Below are positions 1 to 8,418 of a stretch of DNA of 64,000 nt, piece by piece (position 1 is the first letter of the stretch; each line of letters opens with the position of its first letter). This stretch comes from Fimbriiglobus ruber (GTDB lineage Bacteria > Planctomycetota > Planctomycetia > Gemmatales > Gemmataceae): positions 1,116,001-1,180,000 of the forward strand of contig NZ_NIDE01000004.1 in assembly GCF_002197845.1 (NCBI RefSeq). The letters run 5' to 3'. The position numbers were made by a program, and so were the translations under genes. A model generated the notes under the pieces. That model was not told the DNA's origin. It worked only from the letters and a program-made list of their open reading frames with translations, and did not search any database.

Positions 1-65
1 GCTCTTGCGCTGGTAATTCGCTATAGGCTTTCCATGCTCTGTCAAAATACTGTACCTGCTCAAGG
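1..65 (-). pseudogene. 3' portion of TPR-like gene split by the insertion sequence
   Basis: Read on the minus strand, positions 65 to 1 are open with no stop. They continue the exact frame of the TPR-like gene at 1782-2512 once the insertion sequence and one copy of the 12-bp repeat are removed. The joined protein would read LEQV then QYFDRAWKAYSELPAQE and run off the window. The aromatic/Ala-rich helical composition suits a TPR-like protein. The native stop codon lies outside the window. Confidence 0.7.
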
Positions 66-1781
66 GGTGAAGTCTCTCTGATGCTGTGAAATGCCGGGGT
101 TTTTGGCGTTCGGGCCGGGAAACACGCTGCGAGTCCCTTTTCGCCCTCCATGCCATTCGCCGTTTGTGCTTGAAAAAGTGCGGCGTTCCGACTCTCTTTG
201 GGTTTACTACGACTCATCGAGCGAAGGAACGCCGCATGACCCTTTCTATCCCCCTGACCCTCGTCATGGCCACGTGTACGGCCCCCTGCGAATCGGACAC
301 GCCCAGCCCTCGGGACCGCTCCCTCGACGATCTGTGTACCGCGTCCCGGGACCAACTCCAGGCGCTCGTCGACGCCTTCCGGTCGGAGCCCATCACCCCG
401 GCACGGACCCAGCAATTCGAGCACGACGTTCAGAACGCTCTCCGCGGGCTCGGCCGGCACGTCGTCCAGTACACCTACAACCACGTCGAACCGGCGGCCA
501 TCGCCGAGCAACCCCGGCACGCCCAGTTCGCGTGCGAGAGGTACACGCGGGTCGGCGCAAAGACCCCGCAGAACGTGTGGACGGTGTTCGGCCAACTGGT
601 CGTCCGGCGGATCGGCTACCGGCCATCCCAGGCGGGCGAACCGATGCTCTTCCCGCTGGCCCACCGGCTGGGATTGATCCACGGGGCGAGTCCGGCTCTG
701 GCCGCCCGGGCGTGCCAGTTCCTGGCCGAGGCCGGATCCAACCAGCAGCGGGTTCTGGCCCGCCTGCGGACGGACCACGGGGTCGGTTGGGGGGTCAAGA
801 AGTTGCGCCAGGTGAGTCGGGCCGTGTCGGACGAGATGGCCGAATACCGGCACGACGCCCAGGTCGACCAACTCGTGGCCTGGCTGGTCGCGGCCGGGGC
901 ATCGACCGGCCGACACAAGCCGGTCGTGTGTGTCGGTCGGGACGGGATCACGCTCCGTCTGCGGATGACACGCGGGAGTCTGTACGAGGTGGCCAGCACG
1001 GGCACGGTCAGCGTGTACGACCGCCGGGGGACGCGGTTGGGGACCGTGTACCTGGCGTACGCGCCCGCATCCGGCCAGCCCGCGATGCGTGGGGCGTTGA
1101 CGGCCATCATCCGCGACGTGTTGACCCGGTGGGAGGGTCCGTTACCCCGGTGGTGCTACGTGACGGACGCCGGGGACAACGAGACCGGGTACTACGACGA
1201 CGTGCTCAAGGGGATGACGCACCCGCGGACCCAGCAGGTCTTAGAGTGGGTCCGGGTGGTCGATTACTACCACGCGAGCGAGCGGGTGTGGACGTTGGCG
1301 AACGTGTTGTTCGGTGGCGACCGGGGGGCCGTGGGGTGGGCGAAGAAGATGCTGAAGTGGATGCTCCAACCGGGCGGGGTGAACCGGGTGCTGCACTCGG
1401 CCGCGGCGTTCCGGGTGGCCCGGACGCTGACCCGGACCCAGAAGAAGGAGTACGACCGGGCGTACGCGTACCTGCGAAACCGGATGGGTCACATGGACTA
1501 CGCGAGATACCGACGGGTGGGTGTTCCGTTGGGCAGTGGAGTAACCGAGGCGGCGTGCAAGACGGTGTTCACTCAGCGGTTGAAGCTCAGCGGCATGCGG
1601 TGGACGAAAGAGGGGGCGCAAGTGATCTTGAACCTGCGGGTGATCCTCCTGAGCGGGGTCTGGGACGTCGTGTATGGGCGGGTCTTGGCCGCACGGCCGC
1701 AGCCCATCATGAGGGGTCACGTCGCTTCGGAGCCAAACGAGCTGGGAATCGCCGCATAATCAGCGAGTTAGAGAGACTTCA
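66..1781 (+). mobile_element. ISKra4-like insertion sequence with 12-bp flanking direct repeat
   Basis: The element carries one transposase gene. Its ends share a 12-bp inverted repeat, TGAAGTCTCTCT at 68-79 and its complement at 1770-1781. Directly outside lie identical 12-bp direct repeats ACCTGCTCAAGG at 54-65 and 1782-1793, read as a target-site duplication. The left end has two extra G bases (66-67) before the inverted repeat, so the exact left boundary is uncertain by 2 bp. The intact ends and duplication suggest a fairly recent insertion. The family assignment rests on the transposase. Confidence 0.85.
236..1759 (+). CDS. ISKra4-family transposase
   Basis: This 507-residue protein is a DDE-type transposase that would act on the ends of its own element. 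Visible family signatures are VGRDGITLRL, a VTDAGDN segment, VVDYYHASERVW and the C-terminal GSGVTEAACK followed by RLKLSGMRW. These give plausible acidic catalytic residues: Asp in RDG, Asp in TDAGD, and Glu in VTEAACK. I chose the ATG at 236, preceded by an AAGGA-like ribosome site. An in-frame ATG at 86 would add 50 unrelated residues that begin close to the left inverted repeat. The frame is intact, so the element may still be active (inference). Confidence 0.85.
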   Translation: MTLSIPLTLVMATCTAPCESDTPSPRDRSLDDLCTASRDQLQALVDAFRSEPITPARTQQFEHDVQNALRGLGRHVVQYTYNHVEPAAIAEQPRHAQFACERYTRVGAKTPQNVWTVFGQLVVRRIGYRPSQAGEPMLFPLAHRLGLIHGASPALAARACQFLAEAGSNQQRVLARLRTDHGVGWGVKKLRQVSRAVSDEMAEYRHDAQVDQLVAWLVAAGASTGRHKPVVCVGRDGITLRLRMTRGSLYEVASTGTVSVYDRRGTRLGTVYLAYAPASGQPAMRGALTAIIRDVLTRWEGPLPRWCYVTDAGDNETGYYDDVLKGMTHPRTQQVLEWVRVVDYYHASERVWTLANVLFGGDRGAVGWAKKMLKWMLQPGGVNRVLHSAAAFRVARTLTRTQKKEYDRAYAYLRNRMGHMDYARYRRVGVPLGSGVTEAACKTVFTQRLKLSGMRWTKEGAQVILNLRVILLSGVWDVVYGRVLAARPQPIMRGHVASEPNELGIAA

Positions 1782-2512
1782 ACCTGCTCAAGGTGTAATT
1801 TTCGCTGTGTTTCCCCTGTTGCGGCTACCCCACGTGAGAAACACAGGATCGATGCCACCATATACAAAATTGCAACTGGCAACAAATCAAGTAGACATGT
1901 AATATAGCTCCATGCCTCGTCCAGTCGTCCTGCTGTTCGAAGCTTAAGTGGGTAGGCAGCAGCAATTCTCACCACATCCTTGCCATCTGGCAATTCTCGT
2001 GCTGCCATTGCATAAAACTGAGCAGCTACTCGATACTGTCCTAACTGTTCGCATAGCACCGCACGTATAAATGCGAGCCGCCCATACTCATACAAATATG
2101 GGTGATCTATTAGAAGCCCAAGAACACGCGCGGGTTCGCCGGCCAAGAACAATTGCCTGAGTGCTTTCTCCATTTTGATCTGATAGTCTGGTGAGGACCG
2201 CGTTTCGACATCCCTGAGAAACTTCGGTAGAAGGCGTTTCGAGTCCTCTGTCAGGTATTTGGCTTCGATTCGTTTGGCGAGCTTAATCGCTTTCTTATAT
2301 TCACCGCCGTGGTAGTATTGGCTGGCCGCCAAGAAGCACAACAAGTTCCTTTCCTCCGGACGGCGGGCGGCTGCAAGTTCGCCTTCTAGTATCGTACCAG
2401 CCTCCGCATATTTTTGCCGTGCGGTAGCGGTGTCGCCCTTCCCAAGCGCGAAAGCTCCCTCGGCGGCCGCCCGCGATGCCTTGCCATTCTTATCGACAGC
2501 GGCCGTGATCAT
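1760..2512 (-). pseudogene. TPR-like protein, 5' part, truncated by insertion sequence
   Basis: The frame encodes 250 residues of alpha-helical, TPR-like sequence, for example AEGAFALGKGDTATARQKYA, and 'YYHGGEYKKAIKLAKRI', with no signal peptide. The last native codon lies near 1782. The final residues EVSLTR and the stop come from the right end of the insertion sequence, so the product is a truncated hybrid. The remaining 3' part is at 1-65. The ATG at 2512 has an AAGGGT ribosome-site-like sequence upstream. The upstream neighbour on the same strand (2646-3011) may be co-transcribed, 133 bp away. The function is unknown. TPR proteins usually scaffold protein complexes. Confidence 0.75.
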
Positions 2513-2645
2513 CGGTTTACCCTTCTACTACGACCCTTATTGCCGGGCGGCGCAGAAACAAAATGAAGGAAGCTGTGAACTCCGCCTCCGCCTCCCGAAC
2601 CGAACGAAAACGTCGTCACCGATGCGAATCCTGCTTTACACCGCT

Positions 2646-3011
2646 TCAATACCTGTTGATGCTTTTGCTCCAAGCGACTGCGGGAGACGGACGGGCTGAC
2701 CGCCTCGTAAATTCCGCTACATTCGACTTGAGCCGTTTGATCAACGTCCTGAGCGATACCAAGTAATCGCCACCGCTGCCGATCTGAAGGACACTTAGGA
2801 TCTCAAGTTTTTCCAGATCGTGGATTAACAGAGCCATTACTGCGATCGCTGCCTGCTCCGTAATAACCGTATCGCCAATGGTATTCGCCGCGAGTTGAGA
2901 AGCCTCCATCAAAATCTCAGGGATGTTGCTCCAACCGATCTCTTTCGATAACAATTGAAGGGAATTCGGCGCCCCGCGAGAAGCCCACTCCACATCAATC
3001 GCTCTTGTCAT
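2646..3011 (-). CDS. hypothetical protein, 121 aa
   Basis: I do not recognise this family. From the ATG at 3011 it starts MTRAIDVEWASRGAPN. It is mostly helical, with Ala/Leu-rich stretches (AAIAVMALLIHDLEKLE) followed by SVLQIGSGGDYLVSLRTLI, which looks like a folded cytosolic domain. A longer frame to 3143 adds 44 residues of less typical sequence, and neither start has a strong ribosome site. It lies upstream of, and on the same strand as, the split TPR-like gene, so the two may form a unit. Codon use and AT content differ somewhat from the high-GC neighbours, as in the TPR gene, hinting at an accessory origin. Confidence 0.5.
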   Translation of the reverse strand: MTRAIDVEWASRGAPNSLQLLSKEIGWSNIPEILMEASQLAANTIGDTVITEQAAIAVMALLIHDLEKLEILSVLQIGSGGDYLVSLRTLIKRLKSNVAEFTRRSARPSPAVAWSKSINRY

Positions 3012-3262
3012 TTTACCAGCGGGAAGCGCAAGAGGGGAAAAACATAACCGGGCAATCAACGACGGGGCAAAGTAAACCAGAAGAGCAACCTTGGGGTGAA
3101 TCGCCGGTAGTGTCGACAGTTCCAGAACGTGTCCATTGGGCATGGGCGGCCGGGGAGGAAATCAGTTTCAGGGGATGCAGCCGATTCTATCGACCGTCGG
3201 TTCGCCCGCCACCACTGCCCATTTTCAATCTCTGATCCGCGTTTCTCTGCGGCAAAACTACC

Positions 3263-3655
3263 TTACGTCAACACTTCTTTCACCACGTTTCCCGCCACGT
3301 CGGTCAACCAGTAATCGCGGCCGGAGTGGCGGTAGGTCAGTTTGGTGTGGTCGAGGCCCATCAGGTGCAGGATGGTCGCGTGGAAATCGTGGATGTGGAC
3401 ACTGTCGGTGGCCACATCCACGCCGTACTCGTCGGTCGTGCCGTACACCGTCCCGCCCTTGATACCCGCCCCGGCCGGCCACGACGAGAACGCCCAGGGT
3501 GGTGTTCGCGGCCCTTCGCGTCGGCCGAGTTGTTGAACGGGGACCGGACTGCCAGATCCGGGTCGCCGGGGCGACGGTCGAGGTGGGCGCGGTTCAGGTC
3601 GGCGAGTGCGTCGAGGTCGGCTCGCTGGCGGGCGAGACGACCTCCAAAGCTCATC
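3263..3655 (-). pseudogene. decayed 3' fragment of a DUF1501-family gene
   Basis: The last 61 codons (3448-3263) read [20 protein letters not shown], then [19 protein letters not shown], ending VVKEVLT. This matches the C-terminus of the intact DUF1501 protein at 24411-25877 ([27 protein letters not shown]). Upstream the match continues as [11 protein letters not shown], then shifts frame to a piece reading [10 protein letters not shown]. That piece corresponds to the GRDHHP motif of DUF1501 proteins. Further upstream only degenerate traces remain. There is no start and the frame is broken, so this is a relic. It adjoins the 3' end of the hydrolase gene. Confidence 0.75.
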
Positions 3656-3664
3656 TCACCCCCG

Positions 3665-4744
3665 TCACTTCTTGCCCAGCCACTTCACGCAGAACTCGAC
3701 TACCTCTTTGTGCTGCTGGGGCGTGACCTGGTGGGGGACTTTTTCCGCGACGTTGATCACGAGTTTGTCCGTGGCCCCGGCCTTCGCGAACGCCGCGCGA
3801 GCGGACGCGAAGGCGATCTTTGCCCCCTCGATCGGGCAGTTCGGATCAAGTTCGCCGTTACCGATGTAGAGCGGGCGGCCGGCGAAGAGCGGCAGCAGGT
3901 TCGGGCAGTCGAAGTCGCCCAGGATGCCGGGGATGATCTTGGTCCAGAGTGCCCGGCAGACCTTGGCGTTCACGGCCGGTTCGCCCAGATCCTTGGCTGC
4001 CGCCAGGTGGGTTCCGTTGATCGTCCGCGCACGGCCCTGCCATTGTTCGTGTTCCAGGCTCCACCGGAAGCACTGGACGCCGATTAGCGGAGCCGCCACC
4101 TTCACCCGGTCGTCCACCGACGCGGCCAGCCACGTTTCGATCCCGCCCATGCTAATGCCCATCATCGCGATCCGCTCCTTGTCCACGTCCGGGCGGGTTT
4201 CTAGGTAGTCGAGCGTCCGCCAGAGATCCCAGACGGTGTCGTAGTAGAACGGGTGTTCCATCGGCTGGCCGGCGGGCGTGTGCCACGCCTTCGTGACCGC
4301 ATCGACGTATGCGGCCGCACCCTTGGCGCCGCCGGACCGGGCCCCGTGATACCGCGCGTCAATGGCTACGGCGACGAGCCCGCGCTTGGCGAACTCTTCG
4401 AGCCACGACTTCATCCCCTCCTTGTTGCCGCCGGTCCCGTGCAGCGCGATCACGACCGGCCGCGCCTCGGAGCCCGTCGGCCGGACGACCAGGACCGGCA
4501 CCCGTTCGATCGTTCCGTCGGCTTTCTTTTCGCTGGCGAACGACAGGGTTTCGGTGACGAGGCCATTCTTCTCGGTGGACGATTCCACTTTCGCGTCGAG
4601 CGGCACCTTGGGCCGGTCGAGCAACTTCAGGAAGGCCTGCTTCGCCTCGGTCGGTGGCAGTGGTTTGCCGTCGGGCGCCTGGGCTGGGGCGACGAGTGGG
4701 AGGAGGAGCAGAAGCGAGAAAGCGGCGGGAAGGAGTCGATTCAT
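3665..4744 (-). CDS. secreted alpha/beta hydrolase (dienelactone hydrolase/acetyl esterase type)
   Basis: This 359-residue protein has an N-terminal signal peptide (MNRLLPAAFSLLLLLPLVAPAQA), so it should act outside the cytoplasm. It has an alpha/beta hydrolase fold: LHGTGG near residue 101 for the oxyanion hole, nucleophile elbow GISMGG with Ser198, likely Asp300 in GELDPN and His338 in KVPHQVTP. It probably cleaves ester bonds, perhaps acetylated polysaccharides or other carboxyl esters. The substrate cannot be read from sequence. It is divergent from the penicillin-acylase gene, with an 84-bp shared upstream region. Confidence 0.85.
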   Translation of the reverse strand: MNRLLPAAFSLLLLLPLVAPAQAPDGKPLPPTEAKQAFLKLLDRPKVPLDAKVESSTEKNGLVTETLSFASEKKADGTIERVPVLVVRPTGSEARPVVIALHGTGGNKEGMKSWLEEFAKRGLVAVAIDARYHGARSGGAKGAAAYVDAVTKAWHTPAGQPMEHPFYYDTVWDLWRTLDYLETRPDVDKERIAMMGISMGGIETWLAASVDDRVKVAAPLIGVQCFRWSLEHEQWQGRARTINGTHLAAAKDLGEPAVNAKVCRALWTKIIPGILGDFDCPNLLPLFAGRPLYIGNGELDPNCPIEGAKIAFASARAAFAKAGATDKLVINVAEKVPHQVTPQQHKEVVEFCVKWLGKK

Positions 4745-4828
4745 CGGAGACCTCGTGGCGGGAATGCATCAGACCGTAACCGACCATTATCATGGGGTCA
4801 AGAATCCCGTCTCACTGGTTTCAACTTA

Positions 4829-7249
4829 ATGAACCTCACTCGCGCGCTGTTCCGTCTCGTACTCGGTCGCCGCCTACCGCGCGTAACCGGCGACATCCGG
4901 GTGCCCGGGCTAACCGCCCCGGTCACGATCCGCCGGGATAAATGGGGCATCCCTCACATCGACGCCCAGTCGGGCGCGGACGCCTGGTTCGGCCTGGGGT
5001 TCTGCAACGGTCAGGACCGGGCCGGCCAACTCGAAACGCTCCTCCGCATCGGCCGCGGTACCCTGGCCGAGGTCGTCGGACCGGAGGGATTGGGGCTCGA
5101 CCGGGTGAGTCGGCGGATCGGATTTCGACGGGCTGCTCTTGCCCAGTACGACGTCCAGAACGCGGAGGTGAAAGCCGTCCTCAGTGCGTTCGTCGCGGGC
5201 GTCAATGCCGCGTTCGCGCACGGGGCCGACCGCCCGGCCCACGAATTCGCCCTCCTCAAGATACAGCCGACGCCTTGGGTGGCGGCCGATGTGCTGACGT
5301 TTTTGAAAGTCATGTCGTTCCTGCTGCCCTCGAACTGGGACGTGGAACTGGCCCGGCTCCGTATCCTCGCCGCCGACGGCCCGTCGGCGGTCCGCGACCT
5401 CGACCCGGCCTACCCCGACTGGCTGCCGCGGACCATCGCCTCCTTCCCGTCATCGTCTCCGCCTGCCGACCCACTCGAAGGGACCGGCGGAGCCCGTGCG
5501 TCGGCCGACGCGACAGCCCTCGACCGGCTCGCCGCCGACCTGGCGCTGTTTCAGTCCGCCGCCCCGGTTGTGGGAGGCGGGTCGAATAACTGGGTGATCG
5601 GCGGCAGCCGCACGGCGTCGGGCAAGCCGCTCCTGGCGAACGACCCGCACCTCGCCCCAACTACCCCGCCGCCGTGGTACCTCGCGCACATACGGACGCC
5701 CAAGTGGGCCGTTGCCGGGGCCGCGTTTGCCGGGGCGCCGGGGTTTCCGGTCGGGCACAACGGGACCGCCTGTTGGGGCTGCACCGCGGGCCTGACGGAC
5801 AACACCGACCTGTTCCTCGAAACCCTCGGTCCGGATGGCCGAACGGCTCGCCAGTCGGACGGGACGTTCGCGTCGTGTGAAGTGGTCCGCGAGGTGATCC
5901 GGGTGAAAGGGGCGGCGGACGTCATCGAAGATGTCGTCGTGACTCCGCGCGGTCCTGTGCTGTCGCCGGTCGTCGAGTCGCCGCTGGAAGGGGTGAAGAG
6001 GGTGGTTTCGATGCGGGCCGTCTGGCTCCAACCGCTGCCGCTCGACGGACTCCTGACCGCCCAACACGCGACCGACTTTGACTCGTTTAGGCAGGCGTTC
6101 GCCTCGTGGCCGATCCTGCCTCTGAACATGGTGTACGCCGACAAGAACGGGACGACCGGCTGGCAGCTGACGGGACAACTCCCGGTCCGCACGGCCGGCC
6201 ACGGCATCATTCCGCTCCCGGCCGACGCGCCGGGCGTCGGGTGGAAGGCCGACCTGATGCCGTTCGACCAGATGCCCTTTACCTGTGACCCGGCCGAGGG
6301 GTTCCTGGCCACGGCCAACAACCCTCCGGTGCCCGAGACACCGGGCGGACCGTTCTACGGTCGCGATTACTGTGACGGCTACCGGGCGGCCGTCATCCGG
6401 GAGGAGCTGGCCGCGAAGGAGGCCGGTTGGACGGTGGCAGATTGTCAGGCCCTGCAACAGAACCTCCACTCGAAGCCCTGGAAAGAACTCAGGCCGGACG
6501 TTCTGGCCTTGGACACACCTGACCCCGACGCCCGGTTGGGCCTGGATCTGCTCCGCGCCTGGGACGGCTGGGTCGCCGCGAACTCGCCCGCCGCGGCGGT
6601 GTTCGAGTTGTTCGTCGCCGAAATGTGTGTCCGCGCCGCCAGGGCGAAGGCACCGAAAGCGTGGCGAGCAGCGTTGGGCGGGGACCAGGAAGGGACGTTC
6701 GAGTACAACCTGTTTTCCGAACGACGGATGAGCCACCTGGTCGGGCTCGTCCGGGCCAAACCGTCCGGATGGTTCGCCCGGTCGTGGCAAGACGAGATGG
6801 CCGACGCGCTTGCCGGGGTCGTCAAGCACTTGCGGACCACCTACGGACCCGGCCCGGTCTGGTGGCAGTGGGGCGACGTGCGGCCGCTGGTCGTCGGGCA
6901 CGCGATCTTCGGCAAACACTGGCTACTCGGTCGCGTGTTCAACCTTCCGCCGATACCTGGGGCCGGGGATTCGACCACGGTCGCCCAGGCTGCCATCCGG
7001 CCGGCCGCCCCGAAGACGACGACGCACAGCATGCCCAACCTGCGGGCCGTCTTCGACACGGCCGACTGGTCGAACTCCCGATTCGTGCTGTGCGGCGGGC
7101 AGTCCGGCAACCCGTTCAGCCCGCACCACGCGGACCTTTTCGCCCTCTGGCAACAGGGCGACGGGGTGCCGATCGCGTGGACGGAGGAAGAAGTGGCGAA
7201 GGCGACCGTGGCGACATTGCGGCTCCTGCCAGGATTACCGACCGTCTGA
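4829..7249 (+). CDS. penicillin acylase family protein (Ntn hydrolase)
   Basis: This 806-residue protein belongs to the penicillin/acylhomoserine-lactone acylase family (peptidase S45), which hydrolyses amide bonds after autocatalytic cleavage into alpha and beta chains. The N-terminal part shows the family pattern (VTIRRDKWGIPHIDA, FCNGQDR). The expected new N-terminal nucleophile is Ser252 in GGGSNNWVIGG, followed by LLANDPHL. The ATG at 4829 fits the family start. An open frame extends upstream to 4253, but that part is antisense to the hydrolase gene. No clear signal peptide is visible, unlike most relatives, so export is uncertain. The 3' end overlaps the convergent mtfA gene by 15 bp. 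The substrate is unknown. Confidence 0.88.
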   Translation: MNLTRALFRLVLGRRLPRVTGDIRVPGLTAPVTIRRDKWGIPHIDAQSGADAWFGLGFCNGQDRAGQLETLLRIGRGTLAEVVGPEGLGLDRVSRRIGFRRAALAQYDVQNAEVKAVLSAFVAGVNAAFAHGADRPAHEFALLKIQPTPWVAADVLTFLKVMSFLLPSNWDVELARLRILAADGPSAVRDLDPAYPDWLPRTIASFPSSSPPADPLEGTGGARASADATALDRLAADLALFQSAAPVVGGGSNNWVIGGSRTASGKPLLANDPHLAPTTPPPWYLAHIRTPKWAVAGAAFAGAPGFPVGHNGTACWGCTAGLTDNTDLFLETLGPDGRTARQSDGTFASCEVVREVIRVKGAADVIEDVVVTPRGPVLSPVVESPLEGVKRVVSMRAVWLQPLPLDGLLTAQHATDFDSFRQAFASWPILPLNMVYADKNGTTGWQLTGQLPVRTAGHGIIPLPADAPGVGWKADLMPFDQMPFTCDPAEGFLATANNPPVPETPGGPFYGRDYCDGYRAAVIREELAAKEAGWTVADCQALQQNLHSKPWKELRPDVLALDTPDPDARLGLDLLRAWDGWVAANSPAAAVFELFVAEMCVRAARAKAPKAWRAALGGDQEGTFEYNLFSERRMSHLVGLVRAKPSGWFARSWQDEMADALAGVVKHLRTTYGPGPVWWQWGDVRPLVVGHAIFGKHWLLGRVFNLPPIPGAGDSTTVAQAAIRPAAPKTTTHSMPNLRAVFDTADWSNSRFVLCGGQSGNPFSPHHADLFALWQQGDGVPIAWTEEEVAKATVATLRLLPGLPTV

Positions 7250-8020
7250 TTGCTCTGGGAACCATGCCAACGGCTGCACCCGGTAGTACCCGGCAAGCAG
7301 GTCGTACACGTCCGGGTGGTCGGCTTTCAGGTCCGCAGGGCGGCAGAAAAACGCCTCGGTCGCGTCCGCGAAGAATTCGGTCTCGTTCTCGGCCGCGTGT
7401 TCGGTGAAGAACGATTCCTCGCCCTGTTCGAGTAGACGACGATGGGCCTCGAACGCAGCCGTCATCACCGTCCGCCACCGGGCGGCCAGGGCCGGGTCGT
7501 CGAGCGGCGGGGTGCCGTTGATCGCGTCGTCCAGGAAATCCAGCTGGTGGGCGAACTCGTGGACCACCACGTTGAACCCGTCGTCCGGCTTCCGGCTTTC
7601 TTCGAGAGTCTCATCCCACGACAGGATGACCGGCCCGCGGTAAACCGCCTGCCCGTCGAGAACGGTGTCCGACAGTTCGTCGTCCTCCCAGTCGTCCTCG
7701 GGGTTGGGCGTCCGGAAGTGGCTCGGGTAGACGATGATCGTCGGCACCCGCGCGTAGTAATCGTGATCTGCGCCGAGAAGGAGTAAGGCGGCCTGGGCGG
7801 CGATGGTGATCTTGATCTCGTCCGTCACGAACACGCCCCCGCACCCTTCCCAACGCTTTTCTGCGACGAGAATGCGGGTAATGTCGCGGAGTTTGGCCTG
7901 TTCGGCGGGCGACAGGTGGTCGTAATGGCCCACATTCCGCCGCAAGATGGCTTCCCACCACGACGGGAACGGTTCGGCCAGGAGTTTGCGCCGTCGGCGG
8001 GCGCGGAGCCAGTTGAACAT
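7235..8020 (-). CDS. mtfA: MtfA-type zinc-dependent peptidase
   Basis: This 261-residue protein matches the MtfA (M90) family. In E. coli that protein is a cytosolic zinc aminopeptidase that binds the Mlc regulator of glucose uptake. The zinc motif is HEFAHQLD at residues 154-161, and the downstream acidic segment ENETEFFADATEAFF should supply the third ligand. Other family blocks are WWEAILRRNVGHYDHLS and the YPSHFRTP region. The start MFNWLRARRRRKLL is typical, with no signal peptide. Whether Mlc-like regulation exists in this organism is unknown. It converges with the acylase gene and overlaps its end. Confidence 0.88.
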   Translation of the reverse strand: MFNWLRARRRRKLLAEPFPSWWEAILRRNVGHYDHLSPAEQAKLRDITRILVAEKRWEGCGGVFVTDEIKITIAAQAALLLLGADHDYYARVPTIIVYPSHFRTPNPEDDWEDDELSDTVLDGQAVYRGPVILSWDETLEESRKPDDGFNVVVHEFAHQLDFLDDAINGTPPLDDPALAARWRTVMTAAFEAHRRLLEQGEESFFTEHAAENETEFFADATEAFFCRPADLKADHPDVYDLLAGYYRVQPLAWFPEQSDGR

Positions 8021-8418
8021 ACCCAGGATTGTACGCCACTGACCGGGTTTCTCGCCTCCCCGCCCGGGTGGTCCGCGGGTGCGGCGATGATCCTTGTCTA
8101 TCGAACTGGATTTCCCAACACGTCCCTCCCCACGACCGATCTGCCCGGCTCCCCGCGAACGGTCGTGAGGATTTGTTCGGGTCGGGTAGCCTCTGCCGGT
8201 CGGAATTCTTGCGCAAGTCGCGGGTTAGGAGGTTGACAGGGTAAACCTTCCGTTAGATAACAACCTTACGGTCTCTGCCGACCTTACGGCAGGGTGTGCC
8301 TGTCGGACCGAGTGCCACCTCACCAACCACGGACGGTCTTACCAGATGCGCGGGGAAAACGCCGGGGCCCAACGGCTATCCCGTCCGATCCTCTGCTCCC
8401 CGCCGACGAGGCCAACCC
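8021..8418. other. intergenic region between mtfA and the Ala/Pro-rich gene
   Basis: This 398-bp region separates two divergent genes. It holds a candidate sigma-70 promoter (8233-8261) facing right and a small hairpin CTGCCG-ACCTTA-CGGCAG at 8275-8292. The octamer CCTTACGG also occurs twice nearby. I see no gene in it. Confidence 0.4.
8233..8261 (+). promoter_or_regulatory. candidate sigma-70 promoter
   Basis: TTGACA at 8233-8238 is followed, 17 bp later, by GATAAC at 8256-8261, a 4/6 match to the -10 consensus. It faces the gene starting at 8419. This rests on pattern only. Confidence 0.3.

Noticed and set aside
91-1902. Long 603-codon plus-strand frame overlapping the transposase
   Set aside because: It overlaps the clear ISKra4 transposase in another frame and has only Arg/Pro/Gly-rich low-complexity sequence.
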